Numbered from the stretch's first letter, positions 13,709 through 22,210 are shown. The stretch is DNA of 42,025 nt from DATIUV01 sp049322755 (GCA_049322755.1 JBMOQX010000060.1:1-42025), one strand, 5' to 3'. Notes: generated from the sequence alone by a model not told the origin. Translations and numbers: made by a program.

Positions 13709-14373
13709 CCCGCCTTCGCCAGCTCGGCGCGCATCGCGGCGATGGTGGCCTTGTAGTCCCCTGTGCCGTAGATGGCGGACCCGGCAACGAAGGTGTCGGC
13801 GCCCGCGCGGGCCACCTCGGCGATGTTGTCCACCTTCACGCCGCCGTCCACTTCCAGCCAGATGTCGCGGCCGCTGGCGTCGATGCGCCGGCGCACGTCG
13901 CGCAGCTTGTCGAGCGCCCCGGGAATGAACTTCTGCCCGCCGAAGCCCGGGTTCACCGACATGATCAGCACCAGGTCGAGCGCGTGCAGCGTGTGGTCCA
14001 GGTAGGCGAGCGGCGTCGCGGGGTTGAACACCAGCCCGGCCTTGCAGCCGCATTCGTGGATCAGACCGATGGTGCGGTCGATGTGCTCGGAGGCTTCCGG
14101 GTGAAACGAGATGATGTTGGCGCCGGCCTTGGCGAAATCGGGCACGATGCGGTCCACCGGCTTCACCATCAGGTGCACGTCGATGGGCGCGTCGGTGAGC
14201 GGCCGGATCGCCTCGCACACCAGGGGGCCGATGGTGAGGTTGGGAACGTAATGGTTGTCCATCACGTCGAAGTGGATGACGTCGGCGCCCGCCGCCAGCA
14301 CCGAGGTCACCTCGTCGCCCAGCCGCGCGAAATTGGCCGAGAGGATGCTGGGCGCGATCCGGTAGGTCCCCAT
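13705..14373 (-). CDS. rpe: Ribulose-phosphate 3-epimerase
   Basis: A 222-residue TIM-barrel enzyme that interconverts ribulose 5-phosphate and xylulose 5-phosphate in the pentose phosphate (and, if present, Calvin) pathway. Metal and catalytic motifs are APSILSANFARL, VIHFDVMDNHYVPNLTIGP, VHLMV, MSVNPGFGGQKF, and WLEVDGGV. ATG 14373 is preceded by GGGGAAA; 13 upstream in-frame residues are discarded. A TAGAAT -10 candidate lies at 14400-14405 on the same strand. It overlaps gph by 4 bases and is divergent from apaG. Confidence 0.97.
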   Translation of the reverse strand: MGTYRIAPSILSANFARLGDEVTSVLAAGADVIHFDVMDNHYVPNLTIGPLVCEAIRPLTDAPIDVHLMVKPVDRIVPDFAKAGANIISFHPEASEHIDRTIGLIHECGCKAGLVFNPATPLAYLDHTLHALDLVLIMSVNPGFGGQKFIPGALDKLRDVRRRIDASGRDIWLEVDGGVKVDNIAEVARAGADTFVAGSAIYGTGDYKATIAAMRAELAKAG

Positions 14374-14524
14374 GGTGTTTCCCCGCATGAAAAAACCGCA
14401 TTCTAGCGGCATCGGTCGGCGGGCAGCATAACGACGGCTGATGCCCGGGCGCAGGGCGGCTTATGCCGCCATCCGGCTTGCCGCAGCCGGAAGATTCGTG
14501 TGCAATACCGCGAAGGACGAACGC

Positions 14525-14908
14525 ATGGCCGAAGCGAAACGCTACCGCGTCGAGGTGAAGTCGAAGACCACGTTCCTGCCGGACCAGTCCGACGAGGCGG
14601 CGAGCCGCTACGTCTTCGCCTACACCATCACCATCACCAACACCGGCACCGTGACGGCGCAGCTCATCAGCCGGCACTGGATCATCACCGACCTCGAAAA
14701 CCGGGTGCAGGAGGTGAAGGGCCTGGGCGTCGTCGGCGAGCAGCCGGTGCTCAAGCCCCAGGAGTCCTTCGAGTACACCAGCGGCACCGCAATCGCGACC
14801 CCGGTGGGATCGATGCGCGGCAGCTATCAGATGGTGGCGGAAGACGGCGTGTCGTTCGACGCGTCGATCCCGGAGTTCACCCTGAGCGCCCCGCGCGTGC
14901 TGCATTGA
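14525..14908 (+). CDS. apaG: ApaG protein
   Basis: A 127-residue beta-sandwich protein of the ApaG/DUF525 family, named for a link to cobalt and magnesium phenotypes in enterics; its molecular role is not established. Conserved stretches include FAYTITITNTGTVTAQLISR, HWIITD, VKGLGVVGEQPVLKPQESFE and GSMRGSYQMV. Length is normal. ATG 14525 has AAGGA upstream; an extension to 14441 lacks homology. It is divergent from rpe, the common betaproteobacterial arrangement. Confidence 0.95.
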   Translation: MAEAKRYRVEVKSKTTFLPDQSDEAASRYVFAYTITITNTGTVTAQLISRHWIITDLENRVQEVKGLGVVGEQPVLKPQESFEYTSGTAIATPVGSMRGSYQMVAEDGVSFDASIPEFTLSAPRVLH

Positions 14909-14957
14909 TCCTCCGGCCGCCCGGCTCCGGCCGATGACCTCCGGCGGCTGAAGCGCC

Positions 14958-15554
14958 ATGTCCCTGCGGCGCAGCTACCGGCTCCTGGCCCCGCTCTACG
15001 ATCCCTTCGTCGATCGCGCTTCCCGCGCCGCGCGCCGCGAAAGTCTGGCGGCGCTGCCGCGCGAGGGCCGGCTCGACGTGCTGCTCTCCGGCATCGGCAC
15101 GGGCCTCGACCTGCCCCACCTGCCGCGCCACCACCGCTACACCGGCGTCGACCTGACGCGGGCGATGCTGCGGCGGGCGGCGGCCCGCGCCGCCGGCCTC
15201 GACCTGCGGCTGGTGGAGGGCGACAGCCAGCGGCTGCCGTTCGGCGCGGCGGTCTTCGACGCCGCGGTGCTGCATCTCATCGTCGCCGTGGTGCCGGATC
15301 CGGCGGCCTGCCTGCGGGAAACCGCGCGGGTCCTGAAGCCCGGCGGCACGGTGCTGCTGATCGACAAGTTCCTGCGCCCGGGCGCGCGCGCCCACGTGCG
15401 CCGCGCGCTCAACCCGGTGGCGCGGCGGCTGGCGACGCGGCTCGACGTGGTGTTCGAAGAGGTGATGCAGGCGGTGCCGGAACTGCGCGTCGCCGAGAAC
15501 GCGCCGCTGCTGCTGAACGGCTGGTTCCGGCGCATCCGGCTGGAGAAGCGATGA
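14958..15554 (+). CDS. Class I SAM-dependent methyltransferase
   Basis: A 198-residue cytoplasmic methyltransferase of the UbiE/PmtA-like group. Motif I is LLSGIGTGLDLPHL (with a less usual SGIGTG in place of the typical GxGTG), followed by the acidic residue of GVDLTRAML, then VEGDSQRLPF and the post-motif ARVLKPGGTVLLIDKF. The N-terminus RRSYRLLAPLYDPFVDRA resembles phospholipid and quinone methyltransferases. The substrate cannot be told. It starts 49 bases after apaG, with no clear ribosome site. Confidence 0.85.
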   Translation: MSLRRSYRLLAPLYDPFVDRASRAARRESLAALPREGRLDVLLSGIGTGLDLPHLPRHHRYTGVDLTRAMLRRAAARAAGLDLRLVEGDSQRLPFGAAVFDAAVLHLIVAVVPDPAACLRETARVLKPGGTVLLIDKFLRPGARAHVRRALNPVARRLATRLDVVFEEVMQAVPELRVAENAPLLLNGWFRRIRLEKR

Positions 15555-15713
15555 TTACCCGGCGCCGTCCCGGTCGCGGCGATCGTCCTTGGGCTTCTTG
15601 GGCAGCGTCCACCACACGATGAAGATGAACAGTCCCAGCGCCAGCGCGCCTTCCAGCAATACGAACCACACGGGAGTGCCTGAACCTTGTGATGGAACGG
15701 AGAAGGCGCCCAT
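15555..15713 (-). CDS. Small single-span membrane protein
   Basis: A 52-residue protein with one transmembrane helix (about residues 15-36, VWFVLLEGALALGLFIFIVW) followed by a basic and acidic tail, TLPKKPKDDRRDRDGAG. It should sit in the inner membrane with its charged tail in the cytoplasm. Its stop abuts the methyltransferase stop on the other strand. Its 5' end overlaps the proposed GTG start of mltA by 38 bases on the opposite strand, so one of the two starts may be wrong. No function is recognised. Confidence 0.6.
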   Translation of the reverse strand: MGAFSVPSQGSGTPVWFVLLEGALALGLFIFIVWWTLPKKPKDDRRDRDGAG

Positions 15714-16896
15714 TCTAACCGGGCTGCGCTTCGGCTGGCCCGGACGCTGCGCACTCGTGCTGGCATTGGCCCTGGCGGCCTGCGCCGAGGTGCCGAAGCC
15801 GGCACTCCCGCCCGCCCCCGCGCCGGTCCCCGCCCCCGCGCCGGCACCGGGGGAGCCGAAGCTGGTGCCCGCCGCCTGGGGTGACCTGCCCGGCTGGCGC
15901 GACGCCGACCCGTCCCCGGCGTGGAGCGCCTTCCTGGCGAGCTGCCGCGCCATCGCCGCCCAACCGGAATGGAAGGCGCCCTGCGCCGAGGCGGCCCGGC
16001 TGGGCGCGCCCGATGCCGCAGCGGCGCGCGCGTTCTTCGAATCGCAGCTGCGCCCGCACCGCGCCACCGCGCCGGACGGCGCGGGCAGCGGACTGCTGAC
16101 CGGCTATTACGAGCCGCTGGTCAGCGCCCGCCGCACCCGCGCCGGCCGCTTCCGTTACCCCGTCTACGCCACGCCGCCCGACCTGGTGGCGGTGGATCTC
16201 GGCGCGGTGGCGCCGGAAGCCGCAAAACTGAAACTGCGCGGACGCCTCGACGGCCGGCGACTGGTGCCGTACTGGACCCGCGCCCAGATCGAGGCCCGGC
16301 CCTCGCCGCTGGCCGGTCACGAGCTGGTCTGGCTGGACGACCCTATCGACCTGTTCTTCCTGCACGTCCAGGGATCGGGCCGGGCGCGGCTGCCCGGCGG
16401 CGCCGTGGTGCGCCTGGCCTTCGCCGACGTGAACGGTCACCCGTACACGTCCATCGGCAAGCGGCTCATCGAGCGCGGCGAACTGAGGCCCGGCGAGGCC
16501 TCCGCCCAGGCGATCCGGGACTGGGGCAAGCGCCATCCGGCAAAGCTGCAGGACCTGCTGAACGAGAACGCGCGCTACGTGTTCTTCCGTGAAGAGCCCG
16601 GGAGCGACGAGGGTCCGAAGGGCGCGCTCGGCGTGCCGCTGACCGCCGGTTACAGCATTGCGGTGGACCCGGCGTTCGTGCCTCTGGGCGCGCCGGTCTA
16701 CATCGCCAGCAGCTGGCCGGGCGAGGCACGGCCGCTCACCCGGCTCACCATGGCCCAGGACACCGGCGGTGCCATCAAGGGGCCGGTGCGCGCGGATTTC
16801 TTCTGGGGATTCGGGCCGGAGGCCGGCGAGCTGGCCGGCCGGACGATGCAGCCCCTGGCGATGTGGGTGCTGCTGCCGGCCGGCGAGCGCGACTGA
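15676..16896 (+). CDS. mltA: Membrane-bound lytic murein transglycosylase A
   Basis: An approximately 406-residue lipoprotein that cleaves peptidoglycan glycan strands with formation of 1,6-anhydro-muramyl ends, at the inner face of the outer membrane. The signal ends in the lipobox LALAAC (C36 with the start used here), followed by a Pro/Ala linker. The MltA domain contains LLTGYYEPLVSARR, FLHVQGSGRARLPGG and the 3D motif GYSIAVDPAFVPLG. MAQDTGGAIKGPVRADFFWG holds the catalytic aspartate. The start is uncertain: GTG 15676 gives a short lipoprotein signal; ATG 15619 is an in-frame alternative. Confidence 0.93.
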   Translation: MPEPCDGTEKAPILTGLRFGWPGRCALVLALALAACAEVPKPALPPAPAPVPAPAPAPGEPKLVPAAWGDLPGWRDADPSPAWSAFLASCRAIAAQPEWKAPCAEAARLGAPDAAAARAFFESQLRPHRATAPDGAGSGLLTGYYEPLVSARRTRAGRFRYPVYATPPDLVAVDLGAVAPEAAKLKLRGRLDGRRLVPYWTRAQIEARPSPLAGHELVWLDDPIDLFFLHVQGSGRARLPGGAVVRLAFADVNGHPYTSIGKRLIERGELRPGEASAQAIRDWGKRHPAKLQDLLNENARYVFFREEPGSDEGPKGALGVPLTAGYSIAVDPAFVPLGAPVYIASSWPGEARPLTRLTMAQDTGGAIKGPVRADFFWGFGPEAGELAGRTMQPLAMWVLLPAGERD

Positions 16897-16905
16897 ACGG
16901 CGCGA

Positions 16906-17658
16906 TCAGTTGGCGCCCAGGGCCTTGTCGATCGCCGCGGCGGTGCGCGGGCCGGCGTACTCGGTGCCGTCGGCGAGGAAAATGCCGGGGGTGCCGTTGA
17001 GCCCCAGCTTCTGCGCCATCTGCGCGACTTTCGCGGCGTGGGGATACTCGCAGCCGGCGGCGGGTTTTGCCGGATCGTTCTTCAGCATCACCGCCTCGAA
17101 CTTCTCGCCCCGGTCCCTGGCGCACCACACCGCCTGGGACTTGGTCAGCGAGCTCTCCGCCAGGAACGGCCAGAGGAAGGTGTAGATGGTGACATCGTTC
17201 AGCTTTACCAGCTCGCTCTGCAACTGCTTGCAATAACCGCAGTTGGGGTCTTCGAAGGTGATGAGCGTGCGCTTGCCGGTGCCGCGGACGCGCTTCACCG
17301 CCATGTCGAGGGCGGTCTTGAGCAACGCCGAATTCTCCCTGGCCGCGGCGGCGCGCAGCCGGTCCATGGACACCTCGGTCAGGTCCTTGTAGGGCTGAGA
17401 GCGCAGATCCAGCAGGGTTCCGCCCACCATCAGGTACTCGGCGTTCGCGTCGGTATAGACGATCACCTTGCCCCGCGACCCATCGATGACGCCTTCGTAC
17501 AGTCCCGCGAACGGGGTGGCGGTCACGCTTTCGACGCGGTCGTTGGGAAAGCGCCCCTCGAGCGCCTTCTTGGCGGCGGCGGGGTCCGCCAGCGCGGTCA
17601 GCGGAGTGGTCAGGGCCAGTGCCAGCAGGGCGGCCGCCAGGGATCGGAACGGGTTCAT
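16906..17658 (-). CDS. dsbC: Periplasmic disulfide isomerase DsbC
   Basis: A 250-residue protein that reshuffles wrong disulfides in the periplasm, kept reduced by DsbD. It has a signal peptide of about 24 residues (to TALA), an N-terminal dimerisation domain (about 25-85), a linker helix and a thioredoxin-like domain. The active site is FEDPNCGYCKQ (C140 and C143) with the cis-proline in NGTPGIF. A second cysteine pair (VWCARD, AGCEYPH) is as in the family. ATG 17658 is preceded by GAGAGGA. It follows the monooxygenase gene by 37 bases, likely in one operon. Confidence 0.95.
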   Translation of the reverse strand: MNPFRSLAAALLALALTTPLTALADPAAAKKALEGRFPNDRVESVTATPFAGLYEGVIDGSRGKVIVYTDANAEYLMVGGTLLDLRSQPYKDLTEVSMDRLRAAAARENSALLKTALDMAVKRVRGTGKRTLITFEDPNCGYCKQLQSELVKLNDVTIYTFLWPFLAESSLTKSQAVWCARDRGEKFEAVMLKNDPAKPAAGCEYPHAAKVAQMAQKLGLNGTPGIFLADGTEYAGPRTAAAIDKALGAN

Positions 17659-17695
17659 CGAGTCCTCTCGGGTCCGGAAAAAACAATTGGACACG

Positions 17696-18859
17696 CTAGC
17701 CGAGTGCGTGTTGCATCAACAGCGATTTGAGCGGCGGCAACGCGTTGGTCAGCCGCAGGCCCCAGTTACGGACGGCCGAAACGGCGGGCTCGGGCCGGCC
17801 GAACAGCCGCTGCAGGCCGTCGGTCACGGTCTGCATCAGCAGGATGTCCTCCCGGCGCGCGCGCTCGTAGCGGCGCAGCAGCAGGTAATCGCCGCAGTCG
17901 CGGCCGGGCTCGCGCCCGGCCAGCACCCGCGCCAGCTCGCGCACATCCTGAAAGCCGAGGTTGACCCCCTGGCCCGCGAGCGGATGCACCGCGTGGGCGG
18001 CATCGCCCGCCAGCGCCACGCGCGGCGCCACCAGCGTATCGACCTTGATCAACCGCAGCGGAAAACCGAGCGGTCGCGAGGCGGGCTCCAGGCGCCCGAG
18101 GAGTTCGCCCGACGCCGCGGTGACCCGCTCGGCCAGCTCGGCGTCGCCTGCCGCCTTGAGTTCCTCCGCCAGGTCGTCCGCGGCGGACCAGACCATGGAT
18201 ACGTGGTCCCCCGGCAGGGGCAGCAGCGCCAGCACGCCGTCGGGCCGGAACCACTGGTGGGCGGTGCCGCGGTGGGGACGCTCGCAGCGGAAATGGGCCA
18301 CCACGCCCTGCTGGGCGTAGTCGCGGCGGGACACGGAGATGGCGGCCCGGTCCCGTACCCAGGAATCGGCGCCGTCGGCACCGAGCACGAGGCGCGTGCG
18401 AATCGCGGCCCCGCCCTCGGTGGTGAGCTGCAGGCCGTCGGCGGTCCACGCCAGCTCGGCAGGCCGGTCGGGCCGCAGGACCGTCAGGTTCGGCTGGCCG
18501 GCCAGCACCTGCTCCAGCGCCGCCTGGATCGCCGCAGCCTCCACGATCCACGCCAGCTCGGCGCGGCCGGCATCGAAAGCGCTGAAGGCAAGCTCCGCCC
18601 TCCCATCGTCCCCGAAGATGCGCATGCGCTCGACTATCGCGATACGCTCGTGATCCATGGCGGGCCACGCGCCCAGCTCGGCGAGCAGCGCCTGGCTGCC
18701 CGGGCTGATGGCGTAGACCCGGGGATCGAACGCCCCCGCCGGAGCGGCGGGCGGCGGCGCCGCGTCCAGGAGCACCAGGCGCAGACCGGTGCCCGCCAGC
18801 GCGCGGGCGGCCGCCGTGCCCACCAGCGCCCCGCCGACGATGACGACGTCGCAATCCAT
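17696..18859 (-). CDS. FAD-dependent UbiH/COQ6-family monooxygenase
   Basis: A 387-residue flavoprotein hydroxylase, probably acting on the ubiquinone ring. The FAD-binding beta-alpha-beta motif is VVIVGGALVGTAAARALAG at the N-terminus. The DG motif is LVLGADGADSWVRDRA, and the second FAD motif is VALAGDAAHAVHPLAGQG followed by VNLGFQDV, the hallmark of the UbiH/VisC group. UbiH, UbiF, UbiI and UbiM cannot be told apart by motif, so no symbol is given. Length is normal. ATG 18859 is chosen. Upstream of dsbC in the same direction. Confidence 0.92.
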   Translation of the reverse strand: MDCDVVIVGGALVGTAAARALAGTGLRLVLLDAAPPPAAPAGAFDPRVYAISPGSQALLAELGAWPAMDHERIAIVERMRIFGDDGRAELAFSAFDAGRAELAWIVEAAAIQAALEQVLAGQPNLTVLRPDRPAELAWTADGLQLTTEGGAAIRTRLVLGADGADSWVRDRAAISVSRRDYAQQGVVAHFRCERPHRGTAHQWFRPDGVLALLPLPGDHVSMVWSAADDLAEELKAAGDAELAERVTAASGELLGRLEPASRPLGFPLRLIKVDTLVAPRVALAGDAAHAVHPLAGQGVNLGFQDVRELARVLAGREPGRDCGDYLLLRRYERARREDILLMQTVTDGLQRLFGRPEPAVSAVRNWGLRLTNALPPLKSLLMQHALG

Positions 18860-18889
18860 CGCCAGATTATACGGCGCCGTGGGCGAAGG

Positions 18890-19900
18890 TCAGTTCAACT
18901 TGAGGGCGCGCACGCAGACGCGCTCTTCGTCCATGGTTTTGGCCAACAGCTTGGCGCAGGCGTAGAGCGCGTCGATGTGGGGCGTCGGCGTGTGGGTCAT
19001 GCGGCCCAGCTCCACCACGGCGCCCACCAGCGCATCGATCTCGATGGCGCGGCCGCTCTCCACGTCCTGCAGCATCGAGGTCTTGTGTTTGCCGACCTTC
19101 TCCGCGCCGGCGATGCGCTTCTCCAGCGGCACGCGGAACTCCACGCCCAGCTTGTTGGCGATGGTCTGGGCCTCGGTCATCATCTTCGCCGCCAGGTCGC
19201 GGGTGAGCGGGAACTGGCAGATGTCAACCAGCGTCGAGTGGGTCAGCGCGCTGATGGGGTTGAAGGTCAGGTTGCCCCACAGCTTGAGCCACATCTCCGA
19301 GCGGATGTTGGGCAGGATCGGCGACTTGAATCCGGCCTTGACGAACAGCTCGCTCACCATTTTCACGCGCTCGCTCTCGCGGCCGTCCAGCTCGCCCACC
19401 GGGAAGCGGTCGCCCTCGATGTGGCGGATGACGCCCGGCTCGGCGATCTCGGTGGCCGGATAGACCACGCAACCGATGACCCGGTCGGCTTCGATGTTGG
19501 CGGCGATGGCGCCTCTGGGGTCGACGCTGGTGACCGGCTTGCCTTCCAGCTCGCCGCCGTGCTTATGGAAGTACCACCAGGGAATGCCGTTCTGGGTGGT
19601 GACGACGATCGTCCCCTCCTTGAACAGGTGCCGCAGGTCGGCCGCCACCGGCTCGATCTGGTGCGACTTCATGCCGAGGATGACGATGTCGTGGGGCCCG
19701 GCTTCCTTCATGCTGGCGGTGGCGCGGACGTTCTTCGCCACGTGCTCGGTGCCGTCGTTCATCATCAGCCTGAGGCCGTTTTTCTTGATCGCCTCCAGGT
19801 GGGCACCGCGGGCGATGAGAGTGACGTCCTCCCCGGCCAGGGCGAGCTTCACCCCGAGATAACCGCCGATGGCGCCGGCGCCGACGATGCAAATGTTCAT
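18890..19900 (-). CDS. PanE/ApbA-family ketopantoate-reductase-like oxidoreductase
   Basis: A 336-residue NADP-dependent dehydrogenase. The Rossmann motif is NICIVGAGAIGGYLGVKLAL, followed by VTLIARG. The C-terminal helical domain contains EMWLKLWGNLTFNPISALT, with the catalytic lysine, and KTSMLQDVESGRAIEIDAL, the characteristic PanE signature. It may be 2-dehydropantoate 2-reductase of pantothenate synthesis, but this long subgroup also includes enzymes with other 2-oxoacid substrates. ATG 19900 starts the family homology; a 60-residue upstream extension is not convincing. It precedes the monooxygenase gene by 30 bases. Confidence 0.88.
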   Translation of the reverse strand: MNICIVGAGAIGGYLGVKLALAGEDVTLIARGAHLEAIKKNGLRLMMNDGTEHVAKNVRATASMKEAGPHDIVILGMKSHQIEPVAADLRHLFKEGTIVVTTQNGIPWWYFHKHGGELEGKPVTSVDPRGAIAANIEADRVIGCVVYPATEIAEPGVIRHIEGDRFPVGELDGRESERVKMVSELFVKAGFKSPILPNIRSEMWLKLWGNLTFNPISALTHSTLVDICQFPLTRDLAAKMMTEAQTIANKLGVEFRVPLEKRIAGAEKVGKHKTSMLQDVESGRAIEIDALVGAVVELGRMTHTPTPHIDALYACAKLLAKTMDEERVCVRALKLN

Positions 19901-20200
19901 TTCAGTCCTCGCTTTGGCTAAGCGTTGGGTCATGGCCCGCGCTCCCGTGCGGCAAGACGCGGGCATCCGGATCTCTTCGGGGAGCGGCGCGGCGGCGGGG
20001 ACGCGGTAACGCGGGCCCAGCGCGGCATGGCAGCGCCAGGGCCGGCGGCCGCAGGCACGAAACTCCCCTTGGGACCTCAACGGCTCGCCCGGATTGGGTA
20101 ACCGTGCGCGACGGCCCCCGGCTCACCCACCGCGTCCGAGTATGACGCGGCGCAACATCATTTACCGAACAGGGTCTTGCGTCGGGTTGCGAGCGCAATG

Positions 20201-20233
20201 CTGCGGTAACTTTGTGTATTGCCGCAGTTTTCT
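20201..20233 (+). terminator. Hairpin with T-tract in the panE-like/tRNA intergenic region
   Basis: CTGCGGTAA (20201-20209) and TTGCCGCAG (20219-20227) pair as a 9-bp stem with one G-T pair and a 9-base loop, followed by TTTTCT. It has the shape of an intrinsic terminator on the plus strand, but no plus-strand protein gene lies upstream for several kilobases. A short RNA ending here is one explanation. Confidence 0.4.
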
Positions 20234-20253
20234 GGAAATCCTGAGGCCAATAA

Positions 20254-20267
20254 TTGACCGCGGTCAA
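20254..20267. promoter_or_regulatory. FNR/CRP-family dyad (TTGAC-N4-GTCAA)
   Basis: TTGACCGCGGTCAA is a perfect dyad matching the FNR/ANR/DNR half-site pattern TTGAY. It lies in the 506-base region between the divergent panE-like gene and the tRNA. No -10 at class II distance is obvious on the plus strand, so its target is unclear. Confidence 0.5.
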
Positions 20268-20304
20268 GTTTTTGTCGGCGCGGCATTCAAATGTTCTTAT
20301 CCTA

Positions 20305-20325
20305 GCGATAACCTGCAGTTATCGC
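20305..20325. promoter_or_regulatory. Perfect 8-bp inverted repeat upstream of the tRNA
   Basis: GCGATAAC, loop CTGCA and GTTATCGC form a perfect inverted repeat 36 bases before the tRNA promoter. There is no T-tract, so it looks more like an operator than a terminator. The remainder of 19901-20360 shows no gene that I can support. Confidence 0.4.
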
Positions 20326-20360
20326 CGCGCCTGCGCCAAGCGCTTGATACCGAAGCATTC

Positions 20361-20390
20361 TTGACAGATCAAGGGCTTCGCTGGCATTAT
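20361..20390 (+). promoter_or_regulatory. Promoter of the tRNA gene
   Basis: A consensus -35 TTGACA (20361-20366), an 18-base spacer and CATTAT (20385-20390) lie 16 bases before the mature tRNA 5' end, as expected for a tRNA transcription unit. Confidence 0.65.
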
Positions 20391-20406
20391 CCAAAGTTTC
20401 CTGCGT

Positions 20407-20482
20407 GGCGAATTAGCTCAGTGGTTAGAGCAGCGGAATCATAATCCGTTGGTCCTGTGTTCGAATCACAGATTCGCCACCA
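20407..20482 (+). tRNA. tRNA with CAU anticodon (probably elongator tRNA-Met)
   Basis: A complete 76-base tRNA with encoded CCA. Acceptor GGCGAAT pairs with ATTCGCC; the D arm is GCTC...GAGC. The anticodon stem GCGGA/TCCGT closes loop ATCATAA, with CAT at 34-36. The T arm is CTGTG/CACAG with loop TTCGAAT. It could be elongator methionine or the AUA-reading isoleucine tRNA whose C34 is converted to lysidine by TilS; the sequence alone does not settle this. Confidence 0.93.
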
Positions 20483-20544
20483 TCTCCCCCTCACCCACCC
20501 GACCGCGATTGCGAGACGGTTTCCCGCCGTGGTATGTTAGCGCC

Positions 20545-20862
20545 ATGCGTTTCACTCGCATCCTGTTGTTTGTCTTGGCGTTTTTTTTCACTGCCGGAGC
20601 CATTGCCGGGCGCACACTGCCGGAGGCCGGCCGGCTCGCCCAGATTTCCGGGTTCTACTACCCGGAAGTGGCGGTCGGCAGCTCGGTGTATCGCCTCGCG
20701 CCCGGCGCGAAAATCTTCGATCAGTGGAATCGGGTGGTGATGCCGCCGCGGCTGCCGGTGGGCGCCAAGGCGCTGTTCCTGCTGGACGCCAACGGCAACA
20801 TCGTCCGCGTCTGGCTGCTCACGCCGGAGGAGTTGGCGGCGGTCGAGCAGCGGCGCCGCTAG
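20545..20862 (+). CDS. Small conserved-looking exported protein, unknown function
   Basis: A 105-residue protein with a signal peptide (about residues 1-21, ILLFVLAFFFTAGAIAG). The mature part, TLPEAGRLAQISGFYYPEVA and onward to LLDANGNIVRVWLLTPEELA, is a small, mostly beta domain without cysteine. It is located just after the tRNA and 13 bases before miaB. I recognise no family; the periplasmic location is the only prediction. The ATG at 20545 is the first start that gives a proper signal peptide. Confidence 0.75.
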   Translation: MRFTRILLFVLAFFFTAGAIAGRTLPEAGRLAQISGFYYPEVAVGSSVYRLAPGAKIFDQWNRVVMPPRLPVGAKALFLLDANGNIVRVWLLTPEELAAVEQRRR

Positions 20863-20875
20863 GCGCGTTCCGCCC

Positions 20876-22210
20876 GTGCCCGGCAAGGTCTACATCAAGA
20901 CGTTCGGCTGCCAGATGAACGAGTACGACTCGGCCAAGATGGCCGACGTGCTCAAGGCGGCCGAGGGCCTGGAGCCCACCGACGATCCCGTCCAGGCGGA
21001 CCTGATTCTGTTCAACACCTGCTCGGTGCGCGAGAAGGCGCAGGAAAAGGTGTTCGCCCATCTCGGCCGCTGGAAGCACCTGAAGCGCGACAATCCCGGC
21101 CTGCTGATCGGCGTCGGCGGCTGCGTCGCCAGCCAGGAGGGCGGCAGCATCATCGCCCGGGCGCCTTACGTCGACCTGGTGTTCGGCCCCCAGACGCTGC
21201 ACCGGCTGCCGCAGCTGATCCGCGCGCGGCGCGAGACCGGCGCCGCCCAGGTGGACGTGTCGTTCCCGGAGATCGAGAAATTCGACGCCCTGCCGCCGGC
21301 CGGCGTGCGCGGCCCGACCGCGTTCGTCTCCATCATGGAGGGCTGCAGCAAGTACTGCACGTTCTGCGTCGTGCCCTATACCCGCGGCGAGGAGGTCTCG
21401 CGCCCGTTCGAGGACGTGCTGGCCGAAGTGGCGTCGCTGGTGGACCAGGGCGTGCGCGAGGTCACCCTGCTGGGCCAGAACGTCAATGCCTACCGCGGCC
21501 CGATGGGCGACGGCGAGAGCGCCGACCTGGCGCTGCTGATCCGCTACCTGGCCGAGCTGCCGGGCCTGGAGCGCATCCGCTACACCACGTCCCATCCGCG
21601 CGAGGTCACGCCGCGCCTGATCGATGCCTACGCCGAGGTGCCGAAGCTGGCGAATCACGTTCACCTGCCGGTGCAGTCGGGCTCGGACCGGGTGCTGGCG
21701 GCGATGAAGCGCGGCTACACCGCGCTCGAATACAAATCCATCGTCCGCCGCCTGCGCGCGGCGCGCCCGGACGTTTCGATTTCCTCCGACTTCATCGTCG
21801 GCTTTCCCGGCGAGTCGGACGCCGACTTCGACGCCACGCTCGCGCTGATCGAGGACGTGGGCTTCGACGCCAGCTTCAGCTTCATCTACAGTCCGCGCCC
21901 CGGCACGCCGGCGGCCGAACTTCCCGACGCCACGCCCCACGCGGTCAAGCAGGCGCGGCTCGAGCGGCTGCAGGCGCTGGTGGAGTCGCAGGCCCGGGCC
22001 ATCAGCCGCGCCATGGTGGGCACGCGCCAGCGCGTGCTGGTGGAGGGCGTCTCGCGCAAGGATGTCGGCGAGATCTTCGGCCGCACCGGCAACAACCGCG
22101 TGGTCAATTTTCCCGCCCATCGCCGGCTGATCGGCCGTTGCGTCGATGTCGGCATCACCGCCTCGCTCCCCCACTGCCTGCGCGGGGAACTGGCGGAAGT
22201 CCCAAGTTGA
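20876..22210 (+). CDS. miaB: tRNA-2-methylthio-N6-dimethylallyladenosine synthase
   Basis: A 444-residue radical-SAM methylthiotransferase that adds a methylthio group to i6A37 of tRNAs reading UNN codons. The N-terminal domain binds an auxiliary [4Fe-4S] cluster through C12, C49 and C83. The radical-SAM cluster uses C157, C161 and C164 (EGCSKYCTFCVVPYTRG). A C-terminal TRAM domain follows (ending VGITASLPHCLRGEL). The start is GTG 20876 (PGKVYIKTFGCQMNEYDS). It begins a five-gene operon with phoH, ybeY, corC and lnt. Confidence 0.97.
   Translation: MPGKVYIKTFGCQMNEYDSAKMADVLKAAEGLEPTDDPVQADLILFNTCSVREKAQEKVFAHLGRWKHLKRDNPGLLIGVGGCVASQEGGSIIARAPYVDLVFGPQTLHRLPQLIRARRETGAAQVDVSFPEIEKFDALPPAGVRGPTAFVSIMEGCSKYCTFCVVPYTRGEEVSRPFEDVLAEVASLVDQGVREVTLLGQNVNAYRGPMGDGESADLALLIRYLAELPGLERIRYTTSHPREVTPRLIDAYAEVPKLANHVHLPVQSGSDRVLAAMKRGYTALEYKSIVRRLRAARPDVSISSDFIVGFPGESDADFDATLALIEDVGFDASFSFIYSPRPGTPAAELPDATPHAVKQARLERLQALVESQARAISRAMVGTRQRVLVEGVSRKDVGEIFGRTGNNRVVNFPAHRRLIGRCVDVGITASLPHCLRGELAEVPS

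Noticed and set aside
13709..14959. Upstream extension in frame with gph
   Set aside because: It overlaps rpe and is antisense to apaG; the low-complexity Arg/His-rich translation has no HAD-family character.
17468..19921. An 817-codon open frame on the plus strand
   Set aside because: It is antisense to the dsbC, UbiH-type and PanE-like genes, all of which have clear motifs; no homology is visible in the long frame.
20094..20444. A 116-codon plus-strand frame before and into the tRNA
   Set aside because: It runs into the tRNA gene, has no ribosome site and no family character.
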